Shown: one piece after another, positions 55,722 to 64,000 of the stretch
How positions within the stretch are numbered: position 1 is the stretch's first letter
Layout: every line of letters begins with the position of its first letter
Source of the DNA: Xanthomonas hydrangeae
Lineage (GTDB): Bacteria; Pseudomonadota; Gammaproteobacteria; Xanthomonadales; Xanthomonadaceae
Direction of reading: 5' to 3'
Length of the DNA stretch: 64,000 nucleotides
NCBI GenBank assembly: GCA_905142475.1
Contig: LR990730.1
Span: 3,038,001-3,102,000 of the forward strand
Translations under genes and position numbers: made by a program
Notes under the pieces: model-generated
Database searches by the model: none
Seen by the model: only the letters and a program-made list of their open reading frames with translations
Told to the model about the DNA's origin: nothing

Positions 55722-56770
55722 GCGAGGCCGTGCAGCCGGGCTGGCAGTTGCGCGAGTACGCGCCGCTGCGTGCGCTCAACACCTTTCATGTGGAGGCCAC
55801 GGCGCGCTGGTTGCTCAGCATCCATGCACCCGACGCGCTACCCGAAGCACTGGCCGCTCCCGAGATCGCCGGGCAACCGCTATTGGTCCTGGGGAGCGGC
55901 AGCAACGTGTTGCTGGCTGGCGATCCGCCGGGCTACGTGCTGTGTTTCGAAAACCGCGATCTGAGCATCATCGCGCACCACGCCGACCACGCCATCGTGC
56001 GCGCCGGTGCCGGCGTGAACTGGCATGCGCTGGTGCTGTATTCGCTGCAGCAAGGTCTGTCGGGACTGGAAAATCTGGCATTGATTCCCGGCACGGTAGG
56101 CGCTTGTCCGATTCAGAACATCGGCGCCTACGGCGCGCAGGTGGGCGACTTCATCCACGTGGTGGAAGCCTTCGATCGGCTCGCCCAACAGTTTGTGCGA
56201 ATGTCTGCGGCCGAGTGCGCGTTCGGCTATCGCGATAGCGTGTTCAAGCAACTACCGGAGCGCTATCTGATCGTCGCGTTGGAATTCAATCTGCCGCTGC
56301 TGCATGAGTTGCGGCTGGACTATGCAGGCATCCGCGAGGAACTCGCCAGAATGGGCGCCGAACTGGCTGGCGCGGCCGATGTGGCACAGGCAGTGATCAA
56401 CATCCGTCGGCGCAAATTGCCGGACCCGGATGTGCTGGGCAATGCGGGTAGCTTCTTCAAAAATCCCTTGCTGCCCAGCGAGCAGATCGCGGCACTGCAG
56501 GCCACGTTTGCCGATATGCCGGTGTATCCCGGCGAACAGCCTGGCCAGGGCAAATTATCGGCGGCCTGGTTGATCGAGCAATGCGGCTGGAAGGGCCGGC
56601 GCGAAGGCGATGCCGGCGTGTCGCCGGACCACGCGCTGGTGCTGGTCAACTACGGCACGGCCAGCGGTGCGCAATTGCTGGAATTTGCACGGCGCATCGC
56701 CGAATCGGTACGCGAGCGTTACTCGGTGATTCTTGAACCGGAACCGCGCGTCATCGGAGCGCATTGGTGA
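55718..56770 (+). CDS. murB: UDP-N-acetylenolpyruvoylglucosamine reductase
   Basis: 350-residue cytoplasmic flavoenzyme making UDP-MurNAc in peptidoglycan synthesis. FAD-binding residues are in [14 protein letters not shown] and the conserved [16 protein letters not shown]; the catalytic Ser is in [11 protein letters not shown] and the catalytic Glu in [10 protein letters not shown]. The insertion pattern fits type I (E. coli-like) MurB. ATG 55718 overlaps the pyrD stop (ATGA), so the longer frame upstream is not the gene. The stop overlaps the GTG of the next gene. Confidence 0.97.
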   Translation: MSEAVQPGWQLREYAPLRALNTFHVEATARWLLSIHAPDALPEALAAPEIAGQPLLVLGSGSNVLLAGDPPGYVLCFENRDLSIIAHHADHAIVRAGAGVNWHALVLYSLQQGLSGLENLALIPGTVGACPIQNIGAYGAQVGDFIHVVEAFDRLAQQFVRMSAAECAFGYRDSVFKQLPERYLIVALEFNLPLLHELRLDYAGIREELARMGAELAGAADVAQAVINIRRRKLPDPDVLGNAGSFFKNPLLPSEQIAALQATFADMPVYPGEQPGQGKLSAAWLIEQCGWKGRREGDAGVSPDHALVLVNYGTASGAQLLEFARRIAESVRERYSVILEPEPRVIGAHW

Positions 56771-57675
56771 CAGCGCAGCAGGCATCACGACGTGCTGCGC
56801 TGTGGATGCTCACCAGTACCTTCGCCTTCGGCCTGATGGCCATCGCCATCCGGCTGGCTTCAAGGAATATCTCCACCACCGAGATTGCGTTTTTTCGTAA
56901 CGCGTTCGGGTTATTGGCGTTGTTGCCGCTGATCGTGCGGCCGGGCAAACCGCTGCCGCGTACGCGGCAATTGCCGCAGTATCTGGCGCGCACCTCGATC
57001 GGTCTGGCCTCGATGCTGTGCGGGTTCTGGGCGATCGGCCATCTGCCGCTGTCGCAAGCGATTTCGTTGTCGTATTCCACGCCGTTGTTCGTCACCGTCT
57101 TGGCGGTGGTATGGCTGCACGAACAGGTGCGCATGCGCCGCTGGCTGGCAGTGGCGGCAGGATTCATCGGTGTGTTGGTGATCCTGCGACCGGGTTCGTC
57201 CACTTTTACGCCCGGCCTGTTGGTTGCGCTGTTGGCTGCGGTCATCAGCGCCATTGTCGCGATCCAGATCAAACAGCTCTCGCGCAACGACGACTCCGAC
57301 ACTGTGGTGTTCTACACCTATGTGTTCTGGGTGCCGATGTCATTGATTCCGGCAATGTTTCAATGGACCTGGCCGCAGGGCATCGATTGGCTGTGGTTGG
57401 TGGCGACCGGCATCTTCGGCACCGCCGGGCAGTTGTTCTGGACGCGCGCACTCAAGCTGGGCGAAGTCTCGGCGCTGCAGCCGATCAGCTTCATGCAGCT
57501 GCCGCTGGTGGCGCTGCTGGGCTGGTGGTTGTTCGGCGAGGCGATCGAACGCCATACCCTGATCGGTGCGGCCATCATCATCGGCGCCAACGTGTACATC
57601 GCCCATCGCGAAAGCGTGCTGGCGCGGCGGGCTGCCACGCACGCGCCGGTAGAGGGCGCGAAGCCGGGCGAATAA
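56767..57675 (+). CDS. EamA/DMT-superfamily transporter
   Basis: 302-residue inner-membrane protein with ten predicted helices in two EamA repeats: for example [20 protein letters not shown] and [20 protein letters not shown] in the first half and [20 protein letters not shown] in the second. The drug/metabolite transporter family exports or imports small metabolites; the substrate cannot be read. The GTG start overlaps the murB stop (GTGA), so it belongs to the pyrD-murB unit. The basic, disordered C-terminus is not unusual. Confidence 0.85.
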   Translation: MTAQQASRRAALWMLTSTFAFGLMAIAIRLASRNISTTEIAFFRNAFGLLALLPLIVRPGKPLPRTRQLPQYLARTSIGLASMLCGFWAIGHLPLSQAISLSYSTPLFVTVLAVVWLHEQVRMRRWLAVAAGFIGVLVILRPGSSTFTPGLLVALLAAVISAIVAIQIKQLSRNDDSDTVVFYTYVFWVPMSLIPAMFQWTWPQGIDWLWLVATGIFGTAGQLFWTRALKLGEVSALQPISFMQLPLVALLGWWLFGEAIERHTLIGAAIIIGANVYIAHRESVLARRAATHAPVEGAKPGE

Positions 57676-57793
57676 GCGCAGGCGCGCGCAATGGCGTCGC
57701 GACGCTGCCGACGTACACTGCGTTGTCTGCGCGCCCAGACATGCCGGGACAATGCGCGCCCACGTTCGTTGACTGTTACTAGGTGAGGTCGGC

Positions 57794-58498
57794 ATGCCGG
57801 TTCCAAGCAAAACCATCGGCCTGATCGGCGGCATGAGCTGGGAATCCACCCTGCCCTATTACCGCATCATCAACCAGCGGGTGCGCCATGCCTGCGGCGG
57901 CCTGCACTCGGCCAGGATCTTGCTGCACAGCGTCAACTTCCATGAGATCGAGCGCCTGCAACACGCCGGCGACTGGGACGGTGCCGGCCGGGCGATGGCG
58001 GCAGCGGCGCGATCGCTGCATGCCGGCGGCGCCGATTTCCTGGTGCTGTGCACCAACACCATGCACTGCGTTGCCGATGCGATCACCTCCGCCACGCCGC
58101 TGCCGTTGCTGCATATCGCCGATGCCACCGCCGATGCGCTGATTGCGGCGGGTGTCACCCGGGTCGGGCTGCTCGGCACGCGTTTCACCATGGAACAGCC
58201 GTTCTATCGCGAGCGCCTGGCTGCGCGCGGCCTGCAGGTGCTGGTACCGCCGGCCGACGCACGCGCGCAGCTGCATCGGGTGATCTACGAGGAACTCTGC
58301 CAGGGCGTCATCCGGCCGGAATCGCGCGGCTATTTCCGTCAGGTCATGGCCGACCTCGGCCGGCACGGTGCGCAAGCGATCATCCTGGGCTGCACCGAGA
58401 TTTCGCTGCTGGTGGACAGCAGCGATGCACAGCTGCCGTTGTTCGACACCACCGCCCTGCATGCCGAAGCGGCAGCGCACGCAAGTGTGCACGACTGA
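57794..58498 (+). CDS. Aspartate/glutamate racemase family protein
   Basis: 234 residues. The two catalytic Cys of the Asp/Glu/hydantoin racemase fold are in LCTNTMH (about residue 86) and LGCTEISLL (about 197); the N-terminal GLIGGMSWESTLPYY is the usual start of the broad-specificity aspartate racemase group (YgeA/RacX-like). Cytoplasmic, cofactor-independent. It stands alone, 118 bases after the transporter gene. Exact amino-acid substrate not determined. Confidence 0.88.
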   Translation: MPVPSKTIGLIGGMSWESTLPYYRIINQRVRHACGGLHSARILLHSVNFHEIERLQHAGDWDGAGRAMAAAARSLHAGGADFLVLCTNTMHCVADAITSATPLPLLHIADATADALIAAGVTRVGLLGTRFTMEQPFYRERLAARGLQVLVPPADARAQLHRVIYEELCQGVIRPESRGYFRQVMADLGRHGAQAIILGCTEISLLVDSSDAQLPLFDTTALHAEAAAHASVHD

Positions 58499-58663
58499 TC
58501 GGCACCAAAGGCGCAGCCAGCGCGCCTTTCCCGAAATACCCCCGCCTTGCCATTGCGTGCAAACGTGCAAGCTGCGCATTGCTGCAGCAATAGCATTGGT
58601 GACTCACACTCCGCGGCTCCAGCACGCGCATGCGCGCGATCACCTGCCACAGGATGTCATGCC

Positions 58664-59962
58664 TTGAAGACCCATCCAGCAACAGGCACTGCACCAGCAA
58701 GCCAGCTCACACGCGGCGATTACAAGACGCTGGCCCTGTCGGCACTGGGCGGCGCGCTGGAATTCTACGACTTCATCATCTTCATTTTCTTCGCGACGGT
58801 GCTGGGAGAGCTGTTCTTCCCGCCAGGCATTCCGGACTGGATGCGGCAGTTGCAGACCTTCGGCATCTTTGCTGCCGGCTACCTGATCCGTCCGCTGGGC
58901 GGGATGGTGATGGCGCACTTCGGCGATCTGCTCGGCCGCAAGCGCATGTTCGCGCTGAGCATCGGGCTGATGGCGTTGCCGACGCTGGCCATCGGCGTGC
59001 TGCCGACCTACGCGCAGCTCGGCCTGGCCGCCCCGCTACTGCTGCTGACGATGCGGTTGCTGCAGGGCGCGGCCATCGGCGGCGAAGTCCCCAGTGCATG
59101 GGTCTTCGTCGCAGAACACGTGCCTGCGCAGCGCAGGGGGCTGGCTTGCGGAACATTGACGGCCGGCCTGGCTGCCGGCGTCCTGCTCGGTTCGCTCAGC
59201 GCCGGGGCGATCAATCGCGCCTTCACGCCGCAAGAGATCGCCGACTACGCCTGGCGCCTGCCGTTCCTGGCAGGCGGCATCTTCGGCCTGCTTTCGGTCT
59301 ATCTGCGGCGCTGGCTGCACGAAACCCCGGTGTTCGCCGAGCTGATGGCGATGCGTGCCCTCGCGCGCGAAACGCCGCTCAAGGTGGTGCTGCGCGATCA
59401 TCCACGCAGTGTGGCGCTGTCGTTGTGGCTGACCTGGATGGTGGCGGCCGGGGTGCTGGTGGTGTCGTTGATGACGCCGACGCTGCTGCAGAGCGCATAC
59501 CACTATCCGGCAGCGGTCGCCTTGCAGGCCAATCTGCTTGCGGTTCTGATGCAGGCGATCGGCTCGATCGTGGCCGGCGCCTTGTCCGATCGCTGCGGCA
59601 ACGGGCGCGTGCTGTTTGCCGGCAGCGTATTCCTGGGCGCCAGCGCCTGGCTGTTCTATCGCCTGGCCGGCGACCCGCAGCTGTTGTTTCCGCTGTACGC
59701 CCTGCTGGGCGCTGCGCTCGGCGTCCTGGGTGCGATCCCGCGCATCATGGTCGAAGCATTTCCGCCGGTCGTGCGCCTGTCTGGCGTGTCGTTTGCCTAC
59801 AACCTGGGCTATGCCGTCTTTGGTGGCCTGACCCCATTGGTAGTGGTGATGCTGCTCAAGCAGCACCCGATGGGACCGGCGTACTACATGATTCTGCTGG
59901 CAGTGATCGGCGGCGTAATCGGGCTGCAGTTGTGGCGCCGGGAGCGAGCACGTCGTTGCTGA
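58664..59962 (+). CDS. MFS transporter, metabolite:H+ symporter (ProP/ShiA-like)
   Basis: 432-residue, 12-helix permease. Signatures of the MHS family: GALEFYDFIIFIFFA at the first helix, the loop GDLLGRKRMF between helices 2 and 3, and LLQGAAIGGEVPSAWVFVAEH with the GGE motif. Related proteins import organic acids, betaine, proline or shikimate with protons. I chose TTG 58664, the first start after a weak AGGA and just before the family N-terminus; earlier in-frame codons encode a low-complexity Ala/Cys-rich stretch. Monocistronic by spacing. Confidence 0.87.
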   Translation: MKTHPATGTAPASQLTRGDYKTLALSALGGALEFYDFIIFIFFATVLGELFFPPGIPDWMRQLQTFGIFAAGYLIRPLGGMVMAHFGDLLGRKRMFALSIGLMALPTLAIGVLPTYAQLGLAAPLLLLTMRLLQGAAIGGEVPSAWVFVAEHVPAQRRGLACGTLTAGLAAGVLLGSLSAGAINRAFTPQEIADYAWRLPFLAGGIFGLLSVYLRRWLHETPVFAELMAMRALARETPLKVVLRDHPRSVALSLWLTWMVAAGVLVVSLMTPTLLQSAYHYPAAVALQANLLAVLMQAIGSIVAGALSDRCGNGRVLFAGSVFLGASAWLFYRLAGDPQLLFPLYALLGAALGVLGAIPRIMVEAFPPVVRLSGVSFAYNLGYAVFGGLTPLVVVMLLKQHPMGPAYYMILLAVIGGVIGLQLWRRERARRC

Positions 59963-60042
59963 GTCAAAGGCAGTACCTGTCTGCATCACGCTAGGCGCCT
60001 GCGCCTGCGCCCACTACGTTCGACGTCGGCGCTGCCGTGTCA

Positions 60043-60756
60043 TCAGCCTGAAATGCGATGGCGACGCCAATGTGGACGCCGCGCGCCGCGAAACATCACC
60101 AGATACAGCCCGACCACCCACACCAGTGCGGCCGACCAGCCGCCCAGGATGTCGGAGGGGTAATGCACGCCCAGGTAAATCCGCGACACGCCCACCAGCG
60201 CTGCGAACAGACTGGCGGTCATGGTCACCGGCCAGCGCCAGCGCGTGTTCCAGGCCAGCGCAATGACTACTGCGGCAAGCGTCATCGAGCCCATCGCATG
60301 GCCGCTGGGGAAACTGAAAGTGCTTTCCGGGGCGATCGATTCCCACAGGCTCGGGCGATTGCGCTGAAAAAACTGTTTGGCGCCCATGTTCAACAACGCC
60401 GAGCCACCGAACCCCAGCGCGGCGAAGGTGCTTTCGCGCCAGCGCCGCAACGCCAGCAGGACCAGCACGATCGCGATATCGATCGGAATCACGCCGTACT
60501 GGTAGCCGACTCTGGAAATCAGGCCGAAAAACGCATCCAGCCCCGGCGTGGCGATGCTGCGCATGCTCCACAGCAACGGCTCGTCGAAGTAGAAATTTTC
60601 CAGCTCGTGGACTTCATCGGCCAGGTCAACGAACAGCCCCAGCGGCAACAACACGCCGGCGAACAACAACGCCATGCGCCACGCATTGTTGCGCAGCCAA
60701 TGTCTGAAACCGGCCGGCGATTCAGCCGGCGCGGCGGACATAGGTGCGTTCGACAT
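60043..60756 (-). CDS. PAP2-superfamily membrane phosphatase
   Basis: 237 residues, about six membrane helices. All three PAP2 phosphatase motifs are present: KQFFQRNRP (KX6RP, about residues 126-134), FPSGHAM (about 148-154) and [16 protein letters not shown] (SRX5HX3D, about 190-205), which together make the extracytoplasmic active site. Members remove phosphate from undecaprenyl pyrophosphate, phosphatidate or similar lipids. It overlaps the 3' end of ispG by 35 bp on the same strand. An isoprenoid-lipid substrate would suit that neighbour, but it is inference. Confidence 0.9.
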   Translation of the reverse strand: MSNAPMSAAPAESPAGFRHWLRNNAWRMALLFAGVLLPLGLFVDLADEVHELENFYFDEPLLWSMRSIATPGLDAFFGLISRVGYQYGVIPIDIAIVLVLLALRRWRESTFAALGFGGSALLNMGAKQFFQRNRPSLWESIAPESTFSFPSGHAMGSMTLAAVVIALAWNTRWRWPVTMTASLFAALVGVSRIYLGVHYPSDILGGWSAALVWVVGLYLVMFRGARRPHWRRHRISG

Positions 60757-61987
60757 ACTGGTCGATCAGATCGATGAACTCGTAGGCGATGTTCTCGCCA
60801 CGCAGGGTGACGCTTTTTTCGCCATCGATGAATACCGGAGCCGACGGCGCCTCGCCCGTGCCCGGCAACGAAATGCCGATATTGGCGTGGCGCGATTCGC
60901 CCGGCCCGTTGACCACGCAGCCCATCACCGCCAGGGTCATGTTTTCCGCGCCGGGATTGCTGATCTTCCACTCCGGCATCTTGGCGCGCACATGGTTCTG
61001 CACCACGCCAGCCAGTTCCTGGAAGAACTCGGAGGTGGTGCGGCCGCAGCCCGGGCACGCAGTGACCATCGGGGTGAAGGCGCGCTGGCCGGTGGTCTGC
61101 AGCAGTTCCTGCGCGACGATCACCTCCTGGGTGCGCGACTGGCCCGGCTCCGGCGTCAGCGAGATACGGATGGTATCGCCGATGCCTTCCTGCAGCAGCA
61201 CGCTCAGCGCGGCAGCCGAGGCCACGATGCCCTTGCTGCCGATGCCGGCTTCGGTCAGGCCCAGATGCAACGCGAAGTCGCAGCGCGCGGCCATGTCGCG
61301 ATAGACCGCGATCAACTCCTGCACGCCGGACACCTTGGCCGACAGGATGATGCGCTCACGCGCCAGACCCAGTTCCACCGCACGCTCGGCCGAATCCACC
61401 GCCGAGCGGATCAATGCCTCGCGCAGCACGCGGCCGGCATCCCAGGGCGTATCGCGCTGCGAATTCTCGTCCATCAGCTGCGCGGCCAGCGACTGGTCCA
61501 GCGAGCCCCAGTTGGCACCGATGCGCACCGGCTTGTCGTACTTGATGGCGAATTCGATCAGCTGCGCGAACTGCAGATCCTTCTTCTTGCCGAAACCGAC
61601 ATTGCCGGGGTTGATGCGGTACTTGGCCAGCGCCTCGGCACAGGCCGGCTCGGCGGCGAGCAACTGGTGACCGTTGTAGTGAAAGTCGCCGATCAACGGG
61701 ACTTCGATCCCCATCATCCGCAGCTTGTCGACGATGCGCGGAATGGCCGCGGCCGATTCGGCGTTGTTGACGGTCAGGCGCACCATTTCCGAGCCGGCGC
61801 GCCAGAGCTCGGACACCTGCTTGACGCTGCCGGCGATATCGGCGGTGTCGGTATTGGTCATCGACTGGACGACCACCGGGTGGCCGCCGCCCACGGTCAC
61901 GCTACCGATCTTGACGCTGCGGGTGATGCGACGCGGCCAGGCGGTGGCGTCGGCGGGAGGGGTTGGGCGGGTCACGGCGTCGTACAT
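60722..61987 (-). CDS. ispG: 4-hydroxy-3-methylbut-2-enyl diphosphate synthase
   Basis: 421-residue iron-sulfur enzyme (GcpE) of the MEP isoprenoid pathway, converting MEcPP to HMBPP. Motifs: [29 protein letters not shown], and the [4Fe-4S] Cys in ACPGCGRT and [10 protein letters not shown]. It has the insert region between the barrel and the cluster domain as in proteobacterial enzymes ([16 protein letters not shown]). Start ATG 61987; a 120-bp divergent region separates it from the histidine kinase gene. Followed by an overlapping PAP2 phosphatase gene. Confidence 0.97.
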   Translation of the reverse strand: MYDAVTRPTPPADATAWPRRITRSVKIGSVTVGGGHPVVVQSMTNTDTADIAGSVKQVSELWRAGSEMVRLTVNNAESAAAIPRIVDKLRMMGIEVPLIGDFHYNGHQLLAAEPACAEALAKYRINPGNVGFGKKKDLQFAQLIEFAIKYDKPVRIGANWGSLDQSLAAQLMDENSQRDTPWDAGRVLREALIRSAVDSAERAVELGLARERIILSAKVSGVQELIAVYRDMAARCDFALHLGLTEAGIGSKGIVASAAALSVLLQEGIGDTIRISLTPEPGQSRTQEVIVAQELLQTTGQRAFTPMVTACPGCGRTTSEFFQELAGVVQNHVRAKMPEWKISNPGAENMTLAVMGCVVNGPGESRHANIGISLPGTGEAPSAPVFIDGEKSVTLRGENIAYEFIDLIDQYVERTYVRRAG

Positions 61988-62107
61988 CGCGGTATTTTAG
62001 CCTGTCATCGGTTCGCTCACAGCTGAAGCGCCGCGCGGACCGTCTTCCACACCGATGCGACGGTTTGTCGCATACCGCCACCTCCCCGAGCGCATAGCAT
62101 TGTCGTG

Positions 62108-63334
62108 ATGAACAGCTCCGACGCTTCCTTCCTGCGAACCCTGTGCAGCCTGCGTTGGCTGGCCACCGCCGGCCAGGCCGCCACCATCCTGGTCGCCACC
62201 GGGGTGATGGGCCTGAACCTGCCGCAGCAACCGCTGTGGGCCGGTGTGGCCGCGCTGGCAGTGTTCAACCTGTATGCGCAGCTGCGTGTTGCCCACCGCG
62301 GCGCGGTCAGCCAGGCAACCGAGTTCGGCCACATCCTGGTCGATGTGACCGTGCTGACCTGGATGGTGGGCTGGAGCGGCGGCATCGCCAATCCGTTCGG
62401 CTCGCTGTTCCTGGTGCTGATCGCGCTGGCTGCGCTGGCCCTGCCGCTGGGCTGGGCAATGGCGGTGGCGGCGTCCTGTGTGGCCGGCTATGTGATCAGT
62501 GCGGCATTCGGCCTGCCGCTGCCCTACGGCAGCTTCGACCCGCTCAGCCTGCACATGTGGGGCATGGCGGCCAACTTCCTGCTGTCGACGGTGGTGGTGC
62601 TGGCCTTCGCCACCCGGCTGGCCTTGTCGATGCGCGAACGCGAGCGCGAGATCTCCACGCTGCGCGAGCGCTTCGCGCGTAACGAGGGCATCGTCGCGCT
62701 GGCCACGCATGCGGCCTCGGTGGCGCATGAGCTCAACACGCCACTGGCGACGATGACCCTGCTGGTCGACGACATCGCCGACCAATGCGACCAGGGCGAA
62801 TTACGCGAGGATCTGGACACCCTGCGCGAACTGCTGGTGCAGTGCCACGAGCGCGTGCTGGCGCTGGCCGCACCGGCCGACAACGGCCACCTCAGCCGCG
62901 AGGTGGCGGTCAAGGACGTGCTGGAACAATGGCGGCTGGTGCGCCCGACCATCGAGCTGCGCCGCAACGACGACGCACCGATGCGCCTGCTGCTGCAGCC
63001 GGGCGTCAGCCATCTGCTGATGGTGCTGCTCAACAATGCGGCCGATGCCGGCGAACGTGCCGGCCGGCCGCAGATCGATCTCACCCTGCGCGTGGAGCAG
63101 GACCATCTCAGCGGCGAAGTCCGCGACTACGGTCCGGGCTTCGACACCTCGCAGGCCATGCTGCCAGGCACTTTATTCAACAGCGGCAAGCACGACGGCA
63201 TGGGCGTCGGGCTGGCGCTCTCGCACGCCACCGTCGAGCGGCTGCAGGGCGAGTTGTGGATGCTGCCCGCCGAAGGCAGCGGCGCCCGCGTCGGTTTCCG
63301 TCTGCCGCTCTCCGAACACGAGGCACTCGCATGA
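62108..63334 (+). CDS. RegB/PrrB-like redox-type sensor histidine kinase
   Basis: 408 residues. Six N-terminal membrane helices (about residues 10-165) contain GGIANPFGSLFLVLIA, which matches the quinone-linked GGxxNPF loop of RegB/PrrB kinases. A short linker, then the HisKA domain with the phospho-acceptor His in ASVAHELNTPLATM (about residue 211), the N box LLNNAADAGE (about 305) and G boxes DYGPGF and GMGVGLAL. ATG 62108 is preferred (a GTG three bases earlier is in frame). Its stop overlaps the regulator start (ATGA), so kinase and regulator form one unit. I see no redox-box Cys between kinase and sensor like that in Rhodobacter RegB. Confidence 0.88.
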   Translation: MNSSDASFLRTLCSLRWLATAGQAATILVATGVMGLNLPQQPLWAGVAALAVFNLYAQLRVAHRGAVSQATEFGHILVDVTVLTWMVGWSGGIANPFGSLFLVLIALAALALPLGWAMAVAASCVAGYVISAAFGLPLPYGSFDPLSLHMWGMAANFLLSTVVVLAFATRLALSMREREREISTLRERFARNEGIVALATHAASVAHELNTPLATMTLLVDDIADQCDQGELREDLDTLRELLVQCHERVLALAAPADNGHLSREVAVKDVLEQWRLVRPTIELRRNDDAPMRLLLQPGVSHLLMVLLNNAADAGERAGRPQIDLTLRVEQDHLSGEVRDYGPGFDTSQAMLPGTLFNSGKHDGMGVGLALSHATVERLQGELWMLPAEGSGARVGFRLPLSEHEALA

Positions 63335-63909
63335 CAAGCACTCCCCTGCGTACCGGCCTGCTGGTCGACGACGACACCTTGTACCTGCGCACGCTGCAGC
63401 GCAGCCTCGCCCGCCGCGGCGTGGAGACCCTGACCGCCACCGACGCGGCCAGTGCCCTGTCGACCGCACGCAGCGCCCTGCCCGATTTCGCCTTGATCGA
63501 CCTCAAGCTCGGCCACGATTCCGGCCTGAGCCTGATCCAGCCGCTACGCGAGATCCGCGCCGACATGCGCATCCTGCTGGTCACCGGCTACGCGAGCATC
63601 GCCACCGCGGTGGAGGCGATCAAGCTCGGCGCCGACGACTACCTGCCCAAGCCGGCCAATATCCCGACCATCATGCGGGCGCTGGGCGAAGAGGACGACG
63701 AGCTGCCGGAGCCGGACGAAGAAGAAACCGCGCGGGAAATGATGACACCGCTCAGCCGCCTGCAGTGGGAGCACATCCAGCAGGCGCTGCACGAAACCGG
63801 CGGCAATGTGTCCGCTGCCGCCCGCCTGCTCGGCATGCACCGTCGCTCGCTGCAGCGCAAGCTGACCAAGCGGCCAAGCCCGGGGCCGTTACGCGAGCCC
63901 GGGCGTTGA
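63331..63909 (+). CDS. RegA/PrrA/ActR-like response regulator
   Basis: 192 residues. Receiver domain with acidic pocket VDDDTL (about residues 12-17), phosphorylated Asp in LIDLKLG (about residue 56), Thr in LLVTGYAS and Lys in YLPKPA. A linker rich in Glu/Asp (EEDDELPEPDEEE) follows, then a Fis-type HTH (GNVSAAARLLGMHRRSLQRKL, about 158-178), the RegA family hallmark. Such regulators control respiratory and redox genes. ATG 63331 overlaps the kinase stop. The stretch to the window end (63910-64000) holds no gene. Confidence 0.9.
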   Translation: MTSTPLRTGLLVDDDTLYLRTLQRSLARRGVETLTATDAASALSTARSALPDFALIDLKLGHDSGLSLIQPLREIRADMRILLVTGYASIATAVEAIKLGADDYLPKPANIPTIMRALGEEDDELPEPDEEETAREMMTPLSRLQWEHIQQALHETGGNVSAAARLLGMHRRSLQRKLTKRPSPGPLREPGR

Positions 63910-64000
63910 GACGTCACATCGAGACGTCGAACCGTGGCGTTTTTCAGACGCTACCCGAGGCTTGATCCGTTCAACCATGGCGCTTTTTTTTGGCGCGATC

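Overview
The window reads as a piece of a Xanthomonas chromosome carrying one integrated mobile island. The genus call is an inference from a high-GC background, a Xanthomonas-like two-partner haemagglutinin / hms(pga) neighbourhood, IS51-group IS3 elements and effector tails of the type seen in Xanthomonadaceae; species cannot be read from this window.

Left chromosomal arm (1-16765). A decayed two-partner secretion locus lies on the minus strand: fhaB, broken by a perfect 34-bp tandem duplication, and fhaC, which has lost one base near its 3' end. A complete pgaABCD (hmsHFRS) operon for poly-beta-1,6-N-acetylglucosamine biofilm polysaccharide follows on the plus strand. Next comes a worn stretch of gene remnants, a 1234-bp IS3-family element (copy A), and the 3' half of a tRNA-Arg(CCU) gene.

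Island (about 16766-51518). The element has integrated into the anticodon loop of tRNA-Arg(CCU). The two halves of the host tRNA gene now sit at 16719-16765 and 51519-51559, each with the 11-bp core CCTTAGGAGGG. The island carries its own complete tRNA-Arg(CCU) at 16877-16953, next to a divergent tyrosine integrase, and this probably replaces the host gene it destroys. The cargo, in order: a RES-type toxin-antitoxin pair; a CapP/CapH regulator pair divergent from a five-gene operon consisting of DUF2188 and a type II CBASS (CapV phospholipase, DncV-like nucleotidyltransferase, Cap2, Cap3); the scar of an effector/immunity pair; a MobA/MobL relaxase with an RSF1010-like oriT; a two-gene Rhs system with a candidate immunity gene; an operon of VirD4-type coupling protein, small partner and a giant zeta-toxin-like protein; small membrane or lipoprotein genes; a second relaxase-like gene with a weakened histidine motif; IS3 copy B; and a Qat anti-phage operon in which qatA is intact, qatB is frameshifted, qatC is cut by the IS and qatD is absent. 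With relaxase, oriT and coupling protein but no mating-pair genes, the element looks mobilizable rather than self-transmissible.

Right chromosomal arm (51560-64000). Ordinary housekeeping genes: an ALDH7-type aldehyde dehydrogenase, a DUF4190 membrane protein, a methyltransferase, pyrD-murB-EamA transporter (overlapping genes), an aspartate/glutamate racemase, an MHS-type transporter, a PAP2 phosphatase overlapping ispG, and a RegB/RegA-like two-component pair at the right edge.
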